Positions 42,024-53,588 of a DNA stretch of 64,000 nucleotides are shown piece by piece. The notes beneath the pieces were generated by a model that was not told the origin of the DNA, did not search any database, and worked only from the letters and a program-made list of their open reading frames with translations. This DNA is from Telopea speciosissima (Eukaryota; Streptophyta; Magnoliopsida; Proteales; Proteaceae). The stretch is from assembly GCF_018873765.1 (NCBI RefSeq), contig NC_057916.1, forward strand, positions 51,214,540 to 51,278,539, written 5' to 3'. The translations under genes were made by a program, and so were the position numbers. Every line of letters starts with the position of its first letter. The stretch's first letter is position 1.

Positions 42024-43232
42024 GTGGCTACGGTGTGGACTTGTGATTCATCTAATCGTCTTATTAGAATACCACCTTCTCCACTACCCTTAACCCCACC
42101 TTTGACCATGGGTGACCAACAACCCAAGACTCTTAAGGATAGGTTTTACACTACTAGGGTTGCACAGCCTTCTTGCATCAACTTACCACCTATTACAAGA
42201 AACAATTATGAACTCAAGACCAACTTCATTAACATGCTACCCCACTTCCATGGGATGGCCAATGAAGATGCATATCTTTTCCTTAGGGAATTTGAGGAGG
42301 TCTGTGTTCTAATTAAGGTCCAGAATTTGACTGATGGTGCAATTAGGCTTAGGTTTATACCCTTTGCCCTGAAAGACCAGGCCAAGAAGTGGCTGTATGG
42401 ACTGCCAACAAACTCCATTAATACATGGGATGAGTTCACCATTATCTTTTTAAGAAAATTCTTCCCTCTTTACAAGACCAATAAGCTTAAAAGTGACATC
42501 CTCCAGTTCAGGGAGAAACCACATGAGTCATTTTCTAAATTCATGGAAAGATTCAAGGACCTCCTCTTAGAATGCCCTCACCATGGTTTTGACTTGTGGC
42601 AGCTATGCCAAATTATTTATGAGGGTATTGATTATCAGACCAAGCAACTTGTAGAGTCCATGTGTCCAGTAGGCTTTACTTCTTTTTCTGAGGAGAATGA
42701 TGCATGGACATTCTTAACCAACTTGGCTGATAAGACTAGGGAGTGGGAATCTTCCCAAGAGATTGAAAGAACCACTAAGGGGTATCTTATTGAGGACACC
42801 ATAGCAAAAGAGGCCAAACTTGACAGCCTTATAAAAAGGTTGGAGTCCATAGTTCTTAAAGAGTCTATACCAATTAACAAGGTTAACCAGGTGTCAATAT
42901 GCAGTTGGTGCCAAACACCTGGACATATTTTGAAGGAATGCCCTAACACCTTGGTGGGAAATTCCAACACTGAGAATGTAAGTGCTCTCTACCAACATAA
43001 CCCATATAGCAATACTTACAATCCAAGATGGAGAAATCATCCCAATTTCTCCTGGAATAAAAGGAACCAAGCAGGCCCATCCAACTTTAACCATGAAGGC
43101 CAGCTTGGTGTCCAAAGGCCCAACTATACACCACAAAGCCAAGGAATGTCTCCTAACCCCTTTTTCCCTCATCCTTATCTAGGACCTTCTATAAACTCTG
43201 CTAGGCCTCCTCTCCTTGCACATTATCAGTAA
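42024..43232 (+). CDS. Athila gag
   Basis: 402 codons are open. The retrotransposon gag core has MLPHFHGMANEDAYLFLREF, LKDQAKKWLYGLP, FLRKFFPL, KPHESFSKFMERFKDLL and CPHHGFDLWQLCQIIYEG. A zinc knuckle CSWCQTPGHILKEC lies near residue 295. The first 30 codons are proline-rich, and an alternative ATG is MGDQQP at about residue 28. Gag forms the particle. A TAA at 43230-43232 ends it and the frame continues in the protease region. Confidence 0.9.
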   Translation: MATVWTCDSSNRLIRIPPSPLPLTPPLTMGDQQPKTLKDRFYTTRVAQPSCINLPPITRNNYELKTNFINMLPHFHGMANEDAYLFLREFEEVCVLIKVQNLTDGAIRLRFIPFALKDQAKKWLYGLPTNSINTWDEFTIIFLRKFFPLYKTNKLKSDILQFREKPHESFSKFMERFKDLLLECPHHGFDLWQLCQIIYEGIDYQTKQLVESMCPVGFTSFSEENDAWTFLTNLADKTREWESSQEIERTTKGYLIEDTIAKEAKLDSLIKRLESIVLKESIPINKVNQVSICSWCQTPGHILKECPNTLVGNSNTENVSALYQHNPYSNTYNPRWRNHPNFSWNKRNQAGPSNFNHEGQLGVQRPNYTPQSQGMSPNPFFPHPYLGPSINSARPPLLAHYQ

Positions 43233-43433
43233 CTCCTAGGGTTTACCAATACAGGAGAAGTACCAAGAATAGGTGAGATTGAGAAAAGAATGACCCTTAT
43301 AGAGAAGCAACTCACCCAACTTGTCACAATTTTGCATGAGAGGAAAACAGGGAAGTTACCTAGCCAACCTGAGCCAAATCCTGGGCATCAGGTTCATATT
43401 CAGCAAGGTACCTAAGCTCCTCCACTCAATCTG

Positions 43434-44378
43434 GTGCAAGGCCAACAGCTTCAAGGGCCCTCTAGCCAGGTTAATGCTGTCTATGCTTTAAGGAGTGACC
43501 GTGAGTATCAACAGGCTAGTATACCTCAGTCTTCACCATCTCATACTCCTGTTGACTCTTTCCCTTCTGAAGAGGCCGTTGTAGTGCCTACTCTTTCAGG
43601 TTCGTCTGATGAACTTGAAGATATATCAGATGATTTGGTTGAGGAAACCAAAGATGATTCTGTTGAGGAAGTTAAAAAGACCAACCCTGAAAGAATTTAT
43701 ACCCCACCTACCCCTTTCCCAACTAGGTTGGTTAGCAAGAAGTCTTCTTTTGTGGAGAAGATATTGGATGTATTCAAACAAGTTCAAGTGAATATCCCAT
43801 TGTTGGATGCCATTGCCCAGATCCCCGCTTATGCTAAAGTCCTCAAAGACTTATGCACCCAAAAGCGGACCACCAATGTACCCAAAAAAACATTCTTGGC
43901 TTCTAACATTAGTTCTCTTATCTCACAGCCAGTAGCAGCCAAGCATAAGGATCCTGGCAACCCCACCATCTTTTGCACTATAGGCAATACCACTATTGAT
44001 CATGCCATATTGGACCTTGGTGCAAGTGTGAATCTCTTACCCTTTCATGTCTACCAACAACTGGGATTGGGAGAACTAAAACCCACCAAAATCACACTTC
44101 AGCTTGCAGATCGGTCGATTAAAGTTTCTAAGGGAATGATTGAGGATGTCCTGTTGAAGGTTGGGGAATTTATTTTTTCTGTGGACTTTATTGTTTTAGA
44201 TACCTAACCTACTGCCAACTTCAAGGACCAAATCCCTATCATCTTGGGTAGACCATTCCTAGCTACCAGTAATGCTTTAATCAATTGTAGGAATGATCTC
44301 ATGAAATTATCTTTTGGCAATACTTCTGTTGACTTCAATGTGTTTAGGTTGGGCAAGTAGCCTGCTATAGATGAAGAG
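43434..44378 (+). pseudogene. Athila protease region
   Basis: Contains an acidic linker (SSDELEDISDDLVEE) and the protease motif ILDLGASVNLLPFHVY (44012-44026), with DLGAS instead of DTGAS. The DLGAS form is usual in Athila. A TAA at 44205-44207 interrupts it, then IPIILGRPFLATSNALINC follows in the same frame. Confidence 0.85.
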
Positions 44379-45719
44379 GTGCATATGCTTCAAGGATTTC
44401 TCGATGATATTGATACGGTCTTTGAGATTGATTTTGATTCGGGATTTCAAGAATGTATGCAGGAATTGGAGGATGTTGATGATACCCCCTTATCTGAGGT
44501 CTGGAGCATCCAACCACCTTTGGAGCCCCTTGGACCCCTATCCACCTCCATTCCCAAACCCTCTATTATTGAGCCCCCCACATTGGAGTTGAAGGCATTG
44601 CCCTCCAACCTCAAATATGCCTTCCTAGGACATGATCATACTCTCCCTATTATTATTGCTTCTAATTTAACTTCTATTCAGGAAGAAGAGTTGATTAAGC
44701 TTCTAAAGGACCATAAGGAAGCCATAGGTTGGACCATGTCTGACATCAAATGTATTAGGCCCTCCATTGTTCAACATCATATACATCTGATGGAGAGTTC
44801 CAAACCTTCTAGGGAACCCCAAAGGAGGGCTAATCCTGTCATGAAAGAGGCAATCAAGAAAGAGATCCTAAAGTGCTTGGATCATGGAATAATTTATCCT
44901 ATTTTTGATAGCCAATGAGTGAGTCTTGTGCAGGTTGTGCCTAAGAAAGGAGGAGTCACTGTAGTTGAGAATGCCAATAATGAATTTATTCCAACCCGTA
45001 TCCAAACGGGGTGGAGAGTGTGCATTGACTACAGGAAATTGAATGCAACAACATGGAATGACCACTTCCCCTTATCTTTTATTGGTCAAATGTTAGAGAG
45101 ACTAGCAGGCCATGAATATTATTGTTTTCTTGATGGTTATGCAGGCTATAACCAAATCCCTATTGCTCTAGAGTATAAACACAAGATCACTTTCACATGC
45201 CCTTATGGAACTTTTGCTTACCGGCGTATGCCTTTTGGGCTTTGCAATGCCCCTGCTACATTCCAAAGGTGCATGATGAGTATCTTTTCTGATATAGTAG
45301 AGCACTTCTTAGAGGTGTTTATGGATGATTTTTCTATTCACGGCTCTACCTTTTCTAATTGCTTGCATCATCTCTCTTTAGTTCTCAAAAGATGCATAGA
45401 AAAGAACTTGGTCTTGAATTGGGAGAAGTGCCACTTCATGGTGAAGCAAGGCATAGTTCTTGGTCACATTGTGTCCAAAGAGGGGATTAAGATTGATAGA
45501 TCCAAGGTGGACCTCATTGCTAATTTACCACCACCCAAGAGTGTGAAGGACATTAGATCTTTTCTTGGCCATGCAGGTTTTTACAGAAGATTCATCAAAG
45601 ATTTTAGCCAGATTCTCACTTCCCTTTTAGCAAAGGATTGCCCATTTGATTTTTCTCCTGAGTGTCATAAGAGTTTTGAGCAATTGAAAAGAGCATTGAC
45701 CTCAGCCCCCATTATGTAA
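44379..45719 (+). pseudogene. Athila reverse transcriptase, one internal stop
   Basis: 44379-44918 is the N-terminal linker with LPSNLKYAFLG and EEELIKLLKDHKEAIGWTM. A TGA at 44916-44918 replaces the codon before VSLVQVVPKKGG. The palm has WRVCIDYRKLNATT, FLDGYAGYNQI, PFGLCNAPATFQRCM and the active site EVFMDDFSIHG (FMDD at 45318-45329), then FLGHAGFYRRFIKDFS. Confidence 0.9.
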
Positions 45720-46057
45720 GCTCCAAAATGGACAGTGCCATTTGAGCTTATGTGTGATGCCTCTGATTTTGCTATAGGGGCTGTTCTTGGGCAAAGAATC
45801 AACAACTTACCCCATGTGATTTATTATGCTAGTAGGACTCTAGATGATGCACAGCTTAATTATATAACCATTGAGAAAGAATTTTTAGCTGTTGTGTTTG
45901 CTTTAGAGAAATTTAGACCTTACTTGGTTGGATCACATGTTATTATTTACACTGACCATGTAGCCATCAAATATCTTGTGCAGAAGAAAGGTGCCAAGGC
46001 TCGCCTCATTAGGTGGGTCCTTTTGTTGCAGGAATTTGATTTGGAAATTAGGGATAA
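45720..46057 (+). pseudogene. Athila RNase H, truncated
   Basis: Starts after a TAA at 45717-45719. Blocks are [38 protein letters not shown] and [13 protein letters not shown]. It breaks off after EIRDKK. Confidence 0.88.
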
Positions 46058-46086
46058 GAAAGTTACAAGATGTGTTCCAAAATAAC

Positions 46087-46609
46087 TGTGAGGATTGGTC
46101 TTGGTCCTCATTTGAGCTCTATACCTTGGTACTTATAGGATGAGATGAGGCGATTGGAGGAGTCCTTGTATGGCAAGAGTCCTCTATTGGGAGGGCTCTC
46201 CCATACGGAGCGGAGTGGAGAGTCATTTTCGGAGTCGGATTCTTAATGAGGTAAGAGTCCTTAGTAGAGTGTAATTGGGTATCGCGTTGGGGATCGTGGC
46301 TTAGTTCTGAGGCCAGGTCATCCAGGTGCTCCTCCTATGGTCGATCTAAGTGGGCTTGGCTCAGGGCTCGGCGGGTCCAGTTGGAGAGGGAGGAGACCAC
46401 CTTCTTTATCAGTGTCCAGTTGAGCACCACACACTGGGGGCTCAACCCGGTCCTCAGTGGGCTGAATGCTCGGTTAAGGTGCTCGGCCAAAGGGGGATTG
46501 GGGTGTTGCCCTTTCTTCTGGTGACCGATTCGATATAGCACCGAATAGCTCGGCTCCAAGTATATCCACGTGGAAACTTCTGGTTGGTTGGGGATTCTAT
46601 AACTCATCA
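46087..46609 (-). repeat. 3' LTR of A2, outer end missing
   Basis: Matches the LTRs at 38493 and 4261 from CCTCATTTGAGCTCTATACC to the end ACTCATCA. A minus-strand TATA-like TCCTATAAGTA lies at 46130-46140. The outer ~150 bp are absent at the junction with Athila. Confidence 0.88.
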
Positions 46610-46624
46610 CAGGCCCCCCACTCA
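46610..46624 (-). other. Polypurine tract of A2
   Basis: The minus strand reads GAGTGGGGGGCCTG before the LTR start TGATGAGTTATAG. Confidence 0.75.
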
Positions 46625-46862
46625 TCAAGGCTCGGCTCGCCCTTGATGAGTACCATCTTTCGGCGTGTTGACTATTCTGCCCCGAAGCTGAGCCCGAGCT
46701 CTTATTCTGCAGTGATTTAATGTTGTACGGATTGACAGTTGAGGTGTCAATGCCATGTCACTCAGTGCCATTATGGCGCTCGGGAATTCGAATCGTCTCT
46801 TGATCTAGACCATTGAATTTTGCCAATTTCTTCTCGGCCGTTGGATCTCGATAACTTGGAGG

Positions 46863-46871
46863 CTATAAATA
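46863..46871 (+). promoter_or_regulatory. TATA box of the A2 antisense gene
   Basis: CTATAAATA in GGAGGCTATAAATAGGCGACC, 170 bp before the ATG at 47038. The same site is at 39434-39442 in A1. It lies outside the LTR and faces opposite to the LTR promoter. Confidence 0.65.
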
Positions 46872-47037
46872 GGCGACCCCTCTTCTCTCATTCTTCACTA
46901 TTTCAAATCTTCAGAGTACTCAGCTAGCTCAGAGTCTTCGGGTCTTCTAGTGCTCGATGTTCTCTACTCTCCAGCTTGTTTCGTGTTTAGCTCATCCTCG
47001 AAGCTTCCTTCAACCAGTAAGTTCTCTCTCCCAAAAC

Positions 47038-49300
47038 ATGTCAGTTGGTAGTGGTTTTGAGGGCGAAGTGCTCGCCAGGGTGGGCGAGGATATGAGTCCA
47101 AGCCGAGAGCTCCCCCCCCCATTCTCCCACTATAGACTTGTTGGGCTCGACCTCGGATGAGCCCGCCATGGTGGAGCCCCGCCAGGCCAATGCTGCCGAA
47201 GTCCCCCTACCCCAGGAGTCTAGCCATGAGGCTCAGCCTATTACTGAAGATCGAGTCGAGAGCTCGGGATCGTCCTCAACAGACGATGAAGAGTCAGACG
47301 AAGAGAAATCTTTCGAAGATGGGGTCGGCTCGGGTGACTCTACTACTGACATCCCCGAGCCTGAGGAGGGAAGCGTCGACACGGTTGAAAGCACGGTCAC
47401 CGAGGCTGACCTCTAATGCCTAAGGGACAAGTATGCCATCCCTGAGGACATCAAGCTCCGAGCCCCCAACCTTGGGGAGATGGCCTGCTTTATTCGACCT
47501 GGCGAGGTGGCTTTGTATGAGATCGCGTTTAAGTACGCCTTCAGGTTCCCAGTGCTCAGCCTGGTAGATCAAATTTTGGACCGTTTCCACCTGTCCCCGG
47601 GTCAGCTAACACTGAATGCGTGGTTGCTGATGTATGGCTTCCATGTATTCTTTCTCCTGATGGACCGAGCCGCAAGCATGAAGCTCTTCTCTCAGCTCTG
47701 GTACCTAAAGAAATCCACTGAGAAGGGGTGGTATTATTTCACCCGCCGAACACAAAAGGGTTTGACGTTGAACACCTATAAATACTTGGACTGAGTGCCT
47801 ACCTCCAACAAGCATTAAAAGCCTCGGTTCTTTTTTGCCTCCATCCTAGACTATCCCTTCCGAATCGAGTTTATGTCAACAGGGTGCTGCCCTTGAATGA
47901 GTACGAGCAGACCTTGTATGATATGATTCATCAGCACCTGCCCTTTGACGTCCTGTAACTCCAGGATGAGGGGTTTCTTCAAAGGTGGAATCTGACCCCA
48001 GGTAAGGAATCCAAGCCGAGCTCGCTACTTAGATTTTTCTTAATCATGCTTTAACTCTTTCCCCTTTTTGCAGTGGTCGGCAACGTGCCTTAGATGGACT
48101 AGACTCAACTCAAGGCTGAGCTCCTTGAAGACAGGAAGAGAAAATCTGCTGAGAAGAAGGCTAGAGCCGAGGCCTCCAAGTTGGGCAAGGGCAAGGCCGT
48201 CCTGCCGAGCCAGAAGGACATGGTTTTTGGCATAGAGGCCGGAAAGGGCAAGGACCCAACGAGCCCGCAGAGAAAGGGGAAGGGCAAAAGGGAGAAGGGC
48301 GAGTCGAGCCCGTCGAGGGACATGAAGCACCCTAAGATCTCCATCAATGTCACAGGCGGCAATCCCCCCGGGGTCGCCTAGAACGTGGGGATTGGTCGAC
48401 TGGCTTTGGACAGGGCCTCAGCCAGCAACTCTCCGATCCGGCCGAACTGGCACCTTTTTTTGGGGACTCGGCCCTGACTTCGGCTGCTCATGCTAAGGAG
48501 TGGCTGGATGCAGGTCGGCTCCCTGAGGACAAGGCCCGGTTGGAGGAGCTGTCCGACCCCGAGCTTCTCTCAATGCTCTTCTAAGATTTTACAATGGTGA
48601 GTTTCTCCCCATTTCTTGCTAAGTGGTCTTTATCCCCGGGCTCGACTTTACTTATGGCCGGCCTATTTTCTCAGGGTATCTCCAAGGCAGTCGAGGTGAC
48701 CCTTCTACTCGAGCGAACTCTTAATGACAATGCCTCCCTCAAGGCTCAGACCATTTAGACCGGGAAGGAGGCCAGCGCGACCATCCAGGCTCGCCGAGAA
48801 AAGGAGGTGGAGCTTAAGAGGCCAAGTCTGACCTCGCGTAGAACGAGGTAAGCTCTCTCAGGGCCCAGCATAAGAATGAGATGCAGGCCTTGAAGGCCCA
48901 GCTCGAGCAAGCAAAGAAATAAGCCGAGGCCGACCTAGCTAATGCTCATGCTGAGGCGGTGGATGAATACCTTGGGTCAAAGGAGTACGAGGAGCTATGC
49001 CATAGCCTACGAAAGCCCTTGTATGAGTCTGGGTACAATGAGGGCCAAGCCGATCTCCTTACCGAGCTCAAAATTGCCTACCCCGACCTCAACCTTTCTC
49101 AGTTCGACGATGATACGGCCACTGTGGTCGAGGAAGGGGTGGAGGTTATGCAGGCCGTCCCAACCGAGGCCACCCCATCGGCTGAGCTGACTAACACCGT
49201 CGAGGTCTCCAAGGACTCCTCACTGAGCATATTACAGAGGACATTGCCGAGGAGCTACCAAGGATCCGATCGATGCCCCCGAACTTTAAAAACTTTTATT
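47038..49300 (+). pseudogene. Antisense gene of A2, intron-containing, with C-terminal coiled coil
   Basis: The ATG at 47038 opens MSVGSGFEGEVLARVGEDMS. A C-run at 47111-47119 shifts the frame into an acidic serine-rich stretch (SSGSSSTDDEESDEEKSFED). The globular domain (47430-47794) has RPGEVALYEIAFKYAF, LSPGQLTLNAWLLMYGFHVF, and MDRAASMKLFSQLWYLKKS. It is clearly homologous to the antisense gene of element B. GT-AG introns are likely at 48002-48073 (CAG/GTAAGG to TTGCAG) and 48597-48674 (ATG/GTGAGT to CTCAG). Exon 2 is lysine-rich (RKGKGKREKGE). Exon 3 is a coiled coil ending with EYEELCHSLRKPLYESGYNEG. Several stops are present. The domain is the plant type named putative gypsy-type transposon protein; its role is unknown. 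Confidence 0.75.
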
Positions 49301-49836
49301 TCTCTTCCTCTGATGTACATATCCCCGTGCTCAGGGTTTTGATAATTCATCTTTTCCCTTTTGTACTGTGCCGAGCTATCGGCTCTCCTTTTCTCTTCTC
49401 TTTTTTTTTTTTGTATGTACCGAGCCGAAGGGCTCCTTTTTGTACCGTGCTGAGCTTTCGGCTTTAAATGAATGAAACATCTTTTTCTTCCAAATTATCT
49501 AAGTGTTGTATTCAACCTTTCCTTTATGTTATTTCGTTAACGCTGCTCCTATATCCGAGCACCGAGGCCAAGCTTTTGGTACGACCCTCTAGCCAAGGTC
49601 ATGCCTTCATCGATTGTATATTTCAGCTTGGTTAGAATGCTTGGAATGTGTCAGGGTGCTGGGCTGAGGCCGAGCTCTCGGCCAAGATTAATGCCTTGGC
49701 AAATTTTCTAGCATAAGTTACCAGCTCGGCTCGGTCGTTGTGTCCTACGTTAGCATGGGATTATGGCTTAGAGCCGTCCACTCGGCCGAGGTCAATGCCT
49801 TGGTTAATTTTTCATTGTACTCTGGGCGCCCGTATG

Positions 49837-50130
49837 CTCGGCCAACCTATGAGGGCTGTTCTTATGACCTTGTTGTCGACCTATGAGGGACGGTCTTTGT
49901 CGTCAGCCAATCTATGAGGATTGGTCGTATGACTTTATTGCCAACCTATGAGGGTCGATCTTTGTCGTCGGCCAATCTATGAGGATTGGTTTTATGACTT
50001 TGTTGCCAACCTATGAGGGTCGGTCTTTGTGGTCAGCCAACCTATGAGGATTGGTCTTACGACTTGGTTGCCGATCTATGAGGATCGGTCTTTAACGTCG
50101 GCCAGTCTATGAGGATTGGTCTTATGACTC
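49837..50130. repeat. 65-bp minisatellite between antisense gene and pol of A2
   Basis: CTATGAGGATTGG recurs at 49912, 49977, 50042 and 50107, exactly 65 bp apart. A half-unit variant (CCTATGAGGGTCGG) lies between copies, so the unit is a doubled ~32/33-mer. The sequence is unrelated to the 50-bp repeat of B. Confidence 0.92.
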
Positions 50131-50283
50131 GGCATTTTTTAACTCGAAACAAACTAAAGAATGAAGGAGAATCTCAATTTATTGACTTTCAAACTTCAAA
50201 GCAACGTTTGAGTTGAATCATAAAAGTGAAGGCCGAAGTCAAGTACATAGGTGCCTGACCAAAGCCGAGCTGAACAGAATACT

Positions 50284-51370
50284 TCATTGAAAAAATTTCT
50301 TTAAATTTTTTGAGTTCCAGGGCCTCGATAACTTCTTACCCCCCTGGAGTCTGCAAGCGATACATCCCTGGGTGAATTTGCTTGGAGACTATGTACGGTC
50401 CTTCCCAATTTGGCGCTAACTTTCCTTGTTGCCTTGGCTAAGATGCGCTGAGTTTTCTGAGGATGAGGTTTCTTTGGTGAAAATGCCATTCCTTCACCCT
50501 TGAGTCGTAGTATCACGCTGTCTTTTGCTGATATACAGTGTTCCAGAGTAGAGCATTCTCCCTTATCTCATCGAGGAAGTCGAGGTTCTCTCTCAGTCCA
50601 TCTTCATAAGTCTTCTCATCAAAGTTGAGCACTCGATACGACGAGGCTTTGACCTCCACGGGAGTGAGGGCTTTAGTTCCGTATGCCAGCCGAAACGGGC
50701 TCTCCCTTGTTGGTGTTCTTACTGTCATCCTGTATGCCCATAGGACGTTCGGGAGCTCTTCCACCCATCTTCATTTGGCTTCATCCAGTCTCCTTTTAAT
50801 TCTCGCAAGTAATGTTCGGTTCAACACTTCCACTTGCCCATTGGCTTGTGGATGAGCTACTAACACCGGGCGAAAGTCTATGTAGAAATACTTGCAAAAA
50901 TCTCGGAAGCTCAGGTTATTGAATTACGCACCATTATCCGTGATGAGCACTTTGGGTAGCCGGAACCGATAGATAACTTTGTCTCAAAAGAACCTCTCCA
51001 TGTTCTTCTCGATGATGTGGCCATGGGCTCGGCCTCGACCCACTTAGTGAAGTAGTCGATGGCAACAACCAAGTACTTCTGATTTTTGGACGCCGAGGTA
51101 AAGTCTTCAAGAATATCCATCCCCCATATAGCGAAAGGGATCGGGCTCAGCATCGAGGTTAGCTTTGTCGCAGGTCGGCTCAGAACTGGCGCAAAGAGCT
51201 GATACTTCTCGCATGTCTTCACATATTTCATGGCTTCTTCTTGCATTCTCGGCCAATAGAACCCTTACCGAAGTATCTTGTATGCCAATGCTCGGCCCCC
51301 CATGTGGCTCCTGTATATTCCTTCGTGTACCTCCGCCAAGGCGTACTCTGCCCCTTTCGGTCTGAGGCAA
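50284..51370 (-). pseudogene. Integrase of A2, interrupted
   Basis: HHCC part at about 51230-51330 (HEGIYRSHMGG, KTCEKYQLF; the second-last cysteine pair appears altered). Core blocks are WGMDILEDF and, further on, a polytract-shifted D and E region. 50513-50764 holds LWAYRMTVRTPTRESPFRLAYG. The C-terminus ends in GGKKL-like sequence at 50284 after a shift at the G-run near 50340. At least three shifts. Confidence 0.85.
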
Positions 51371-52080
51371 CGGAGGAGGGGAGCAGAGATGGCTCTCTTG
51401 TACAATACTCTATCGATCATTGTATACTTTACCGCTCGAATCTTGACTTTTCTTGCTTTGTCTCGATTCTGTGGGAGTTGATCGTTTTCCAAGTAGTTGA
51501 CGATCGAATCCATCCAGGTTGGTCCATCTTCCTCGATGTGGGTGACGTTCTCTTCTTGCAGGGATGGCTTCTCCAGAATTTCAATGTACACTGATCGGTT
51601 CAGATTTGGTAGGTCAGCCTCTACCAACCTTGACAAGGAGTCAGCTATAATATTCTCTTTCCTTGGCACACGGGTCATCTCAAATTGCTCAAGCTTGGAT
51701 ATCAGTTCTCGTGCTCGGCTTAGATAAGCTACCATTCTCTCGTCGTTTGCTTCATACTCCCCATTATTTGGTTGACCACCAATTGGGAGTCACTCCGTGC
51801 TTTCAGCCATTTGACGCCTATGGCCTTGCTTACTCGGAGTCCAGATAGGAGGGCTTCATATTCGGCCTCATTGTTGGAGGCAGGGAACTTAAATCTTAGG
51901 GTATATTGAATACGAAACCCCTCAGGGCTAACTAAGATCAGCCCAGCTCCACTACCATCAGAGTTATTTGAGCCATCCACATTCAATGCCCATGACTGTT
52001 CAGCCTCAGTCTCGGCCTCAGCCTCGACAATTTTTTCTTCTCCACTCTCAATGTCAGGCATGGTGCACTCGGGGACGAAA
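51371..52080 (-). pseudogene. Second (archaeal-type) RNase H of A2
   Basis: ALNVDGSNNSDGSGAGLILV, FPASNNEAEYEALLSGLR and [11 protein letters not shown] are on the minus strand at about 51770-52000. A shift near 51735 leads to YLSRARELISKLEQFEMTRV and the linker to integrase. This domain marks the Tat lineage. Confidence 0.87.
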
Positions 52081-52433
52081 TCGGCTAGGGCTTGCCCTTT
52101 TATCGCGGTCCTCGGGCGATAGCTTATATTGTATTCGCTTAGCTCCACCACCCAAGCGATCAACCAACCCAACACATCGGGCTTGTGTAGTATCTTCTTA
52201 AGGGGCTGATCCGTCAACACCGCGATGGGGTGAGCTTGAAAATAGGGCCTCAACTTTCTTGCGGTCGTCACTAGGGTAAAGGCTACCTTCTCGAACTTTG
52301 AGTATCTCGTTTCGACATCGACGAGGATGTGGCTGATGTAGTATATGGGATTTTGTGCTCATCCTTCCTCCCTGATTAACACCGCAATCGGGGTAGCGAC
52401 TAAGTAAATTTGGAGCTCTTCTCATGGCTCGGG
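52081..52433 (-). pseudogene. RNase H of A2
   Basis: Includes TTARKLRPYFQAHPIAVLTD, LKKILHKPDVLGWLIAWVVE and YRPRTAIKGQALADF. Frames change between 52198 and 52434. Confidence 0.8.
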
Positions 52434-53588
52434 TCAGGAAAGAAGGGGCAGATTCTCCAAGTACTTTTTCAAGTCTTCGAAGTCTTGTTGGCATTCATCT
52501 GTCCACACGAAGTCTTTCGGGCCTCGAATGTTCTTCAAAACCTTGAAGAACGGCAAGCATTTATCACCCGATCTTAACATGAATCGTGCCAATGCTGCTA
52601 CTCGTCCGTTCAGCTTTTGCACTTCTTGGATCATCCTTGGAGGGCTCATCTCTTGGATGGCCTTAATCTTTGCGGGGTTGACCTTGATACCTCGTATGGA
52701 GACCATAAAGCCGAGAAATTTTCCCAAAGTTACGCCGAAGGCGTATTTGGCCTGGTTCAGCTTCATTTGGTTCTTTCTCAGCACGCCGAATGCTTCCTCT
52801 AGGTCAGCCAAGTGATGTTCGGCCTTCAAGCTCTTCACTAGTATGTCGTCCACATATACCTCCATGTTTCAAACGATCTGTACTCGGAACATGTTGTTCA
52901 CCATCCGCTAGTACGTTGCTCCAATGTTCTTCAATCCGAACGGCATGACTTTGTAGCAGAAATTCTCTTGATCAGTTCGAAATGCTGTGTAGGACTCATC
53001 CTCATGCATCAGGATTTGATTGTAGCCAGAGTATGCATCCATAAAACTTAGCATCTCGTGCCCGACCGTGGCATCAATTATGAGGTCGATCCGAGGTAGT
53101 GGGTACTCATCCTTTGGGCACACCTTGATGAGGTCAGCATAATCGATGCACATTCTCCACTTTTCGTTTGGCTTGGGAACCATGATGACATTCGCCAACC
53201 ACGTCAAAAATTTCTCTTCTCGGATGAACCCTGATCGGAGGAACTTCTCCACCTCTTCTTTGATCGTGGCTTGCCGATCAAGGGTGTAGTTCCTTCTTTT
53301 TTGTTGGATCAGCTTTCAGCTCTGATCCACATGGAGTCTGTGCTCGGCTATGTGCCTCGGTATACCAGGCATGTCAGCGGCCGACCAGGCAAAGACATCG
53401 GCATTCATCTTCAAGAAATTTTTGAGCCGATTCCTTTGTTCCTCGCTTAGCAATGACCCGAGCTGTACCACCTTTGTTGGGTCTTCATCACTAAGGGGGA
53501 ATGGGATGAGGTCTTCTACAGGGCTTTCATGCCTCTCGGTGAGCTCATCCCGTTGGTCCTCAGGGAGGTGCTCAATACACATAGCCAT
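52434..53588 (-). pseudogene. Reverse transcriptase of A2
   Basis: 53316-53588 has AMCIEHLPEDQRDEL and [17 protein letters not shown]. 52908-53252 has WRMCIDYADLIKVCP and MDAYSGYNQI. 52434-52865 has the active site EVYVDDILVKS (YVDD at 52845-52856) and LNGRVAALARFM. Breaks lie near 53300 and 52870-52907. Confidence 0.9.

Larger units (their letters stand above)
39777..46057 (+). mobile_element. Athila gypsy element, truncated in RNase H
   Basis: 5' LTR, primer site, gag, protease, reverse transcriptase and most of RNase H are present on the plus strand. The element is lost after EIRDKK at about 46057, where an unrelated Tat LTR begins within 30 bp. Integrase and the 3' LTR are missing. It was inserted into element A1 at 39776/39777. 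Gag to RNase H read in one frame apart from stop codons. Confidence 0.92.
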
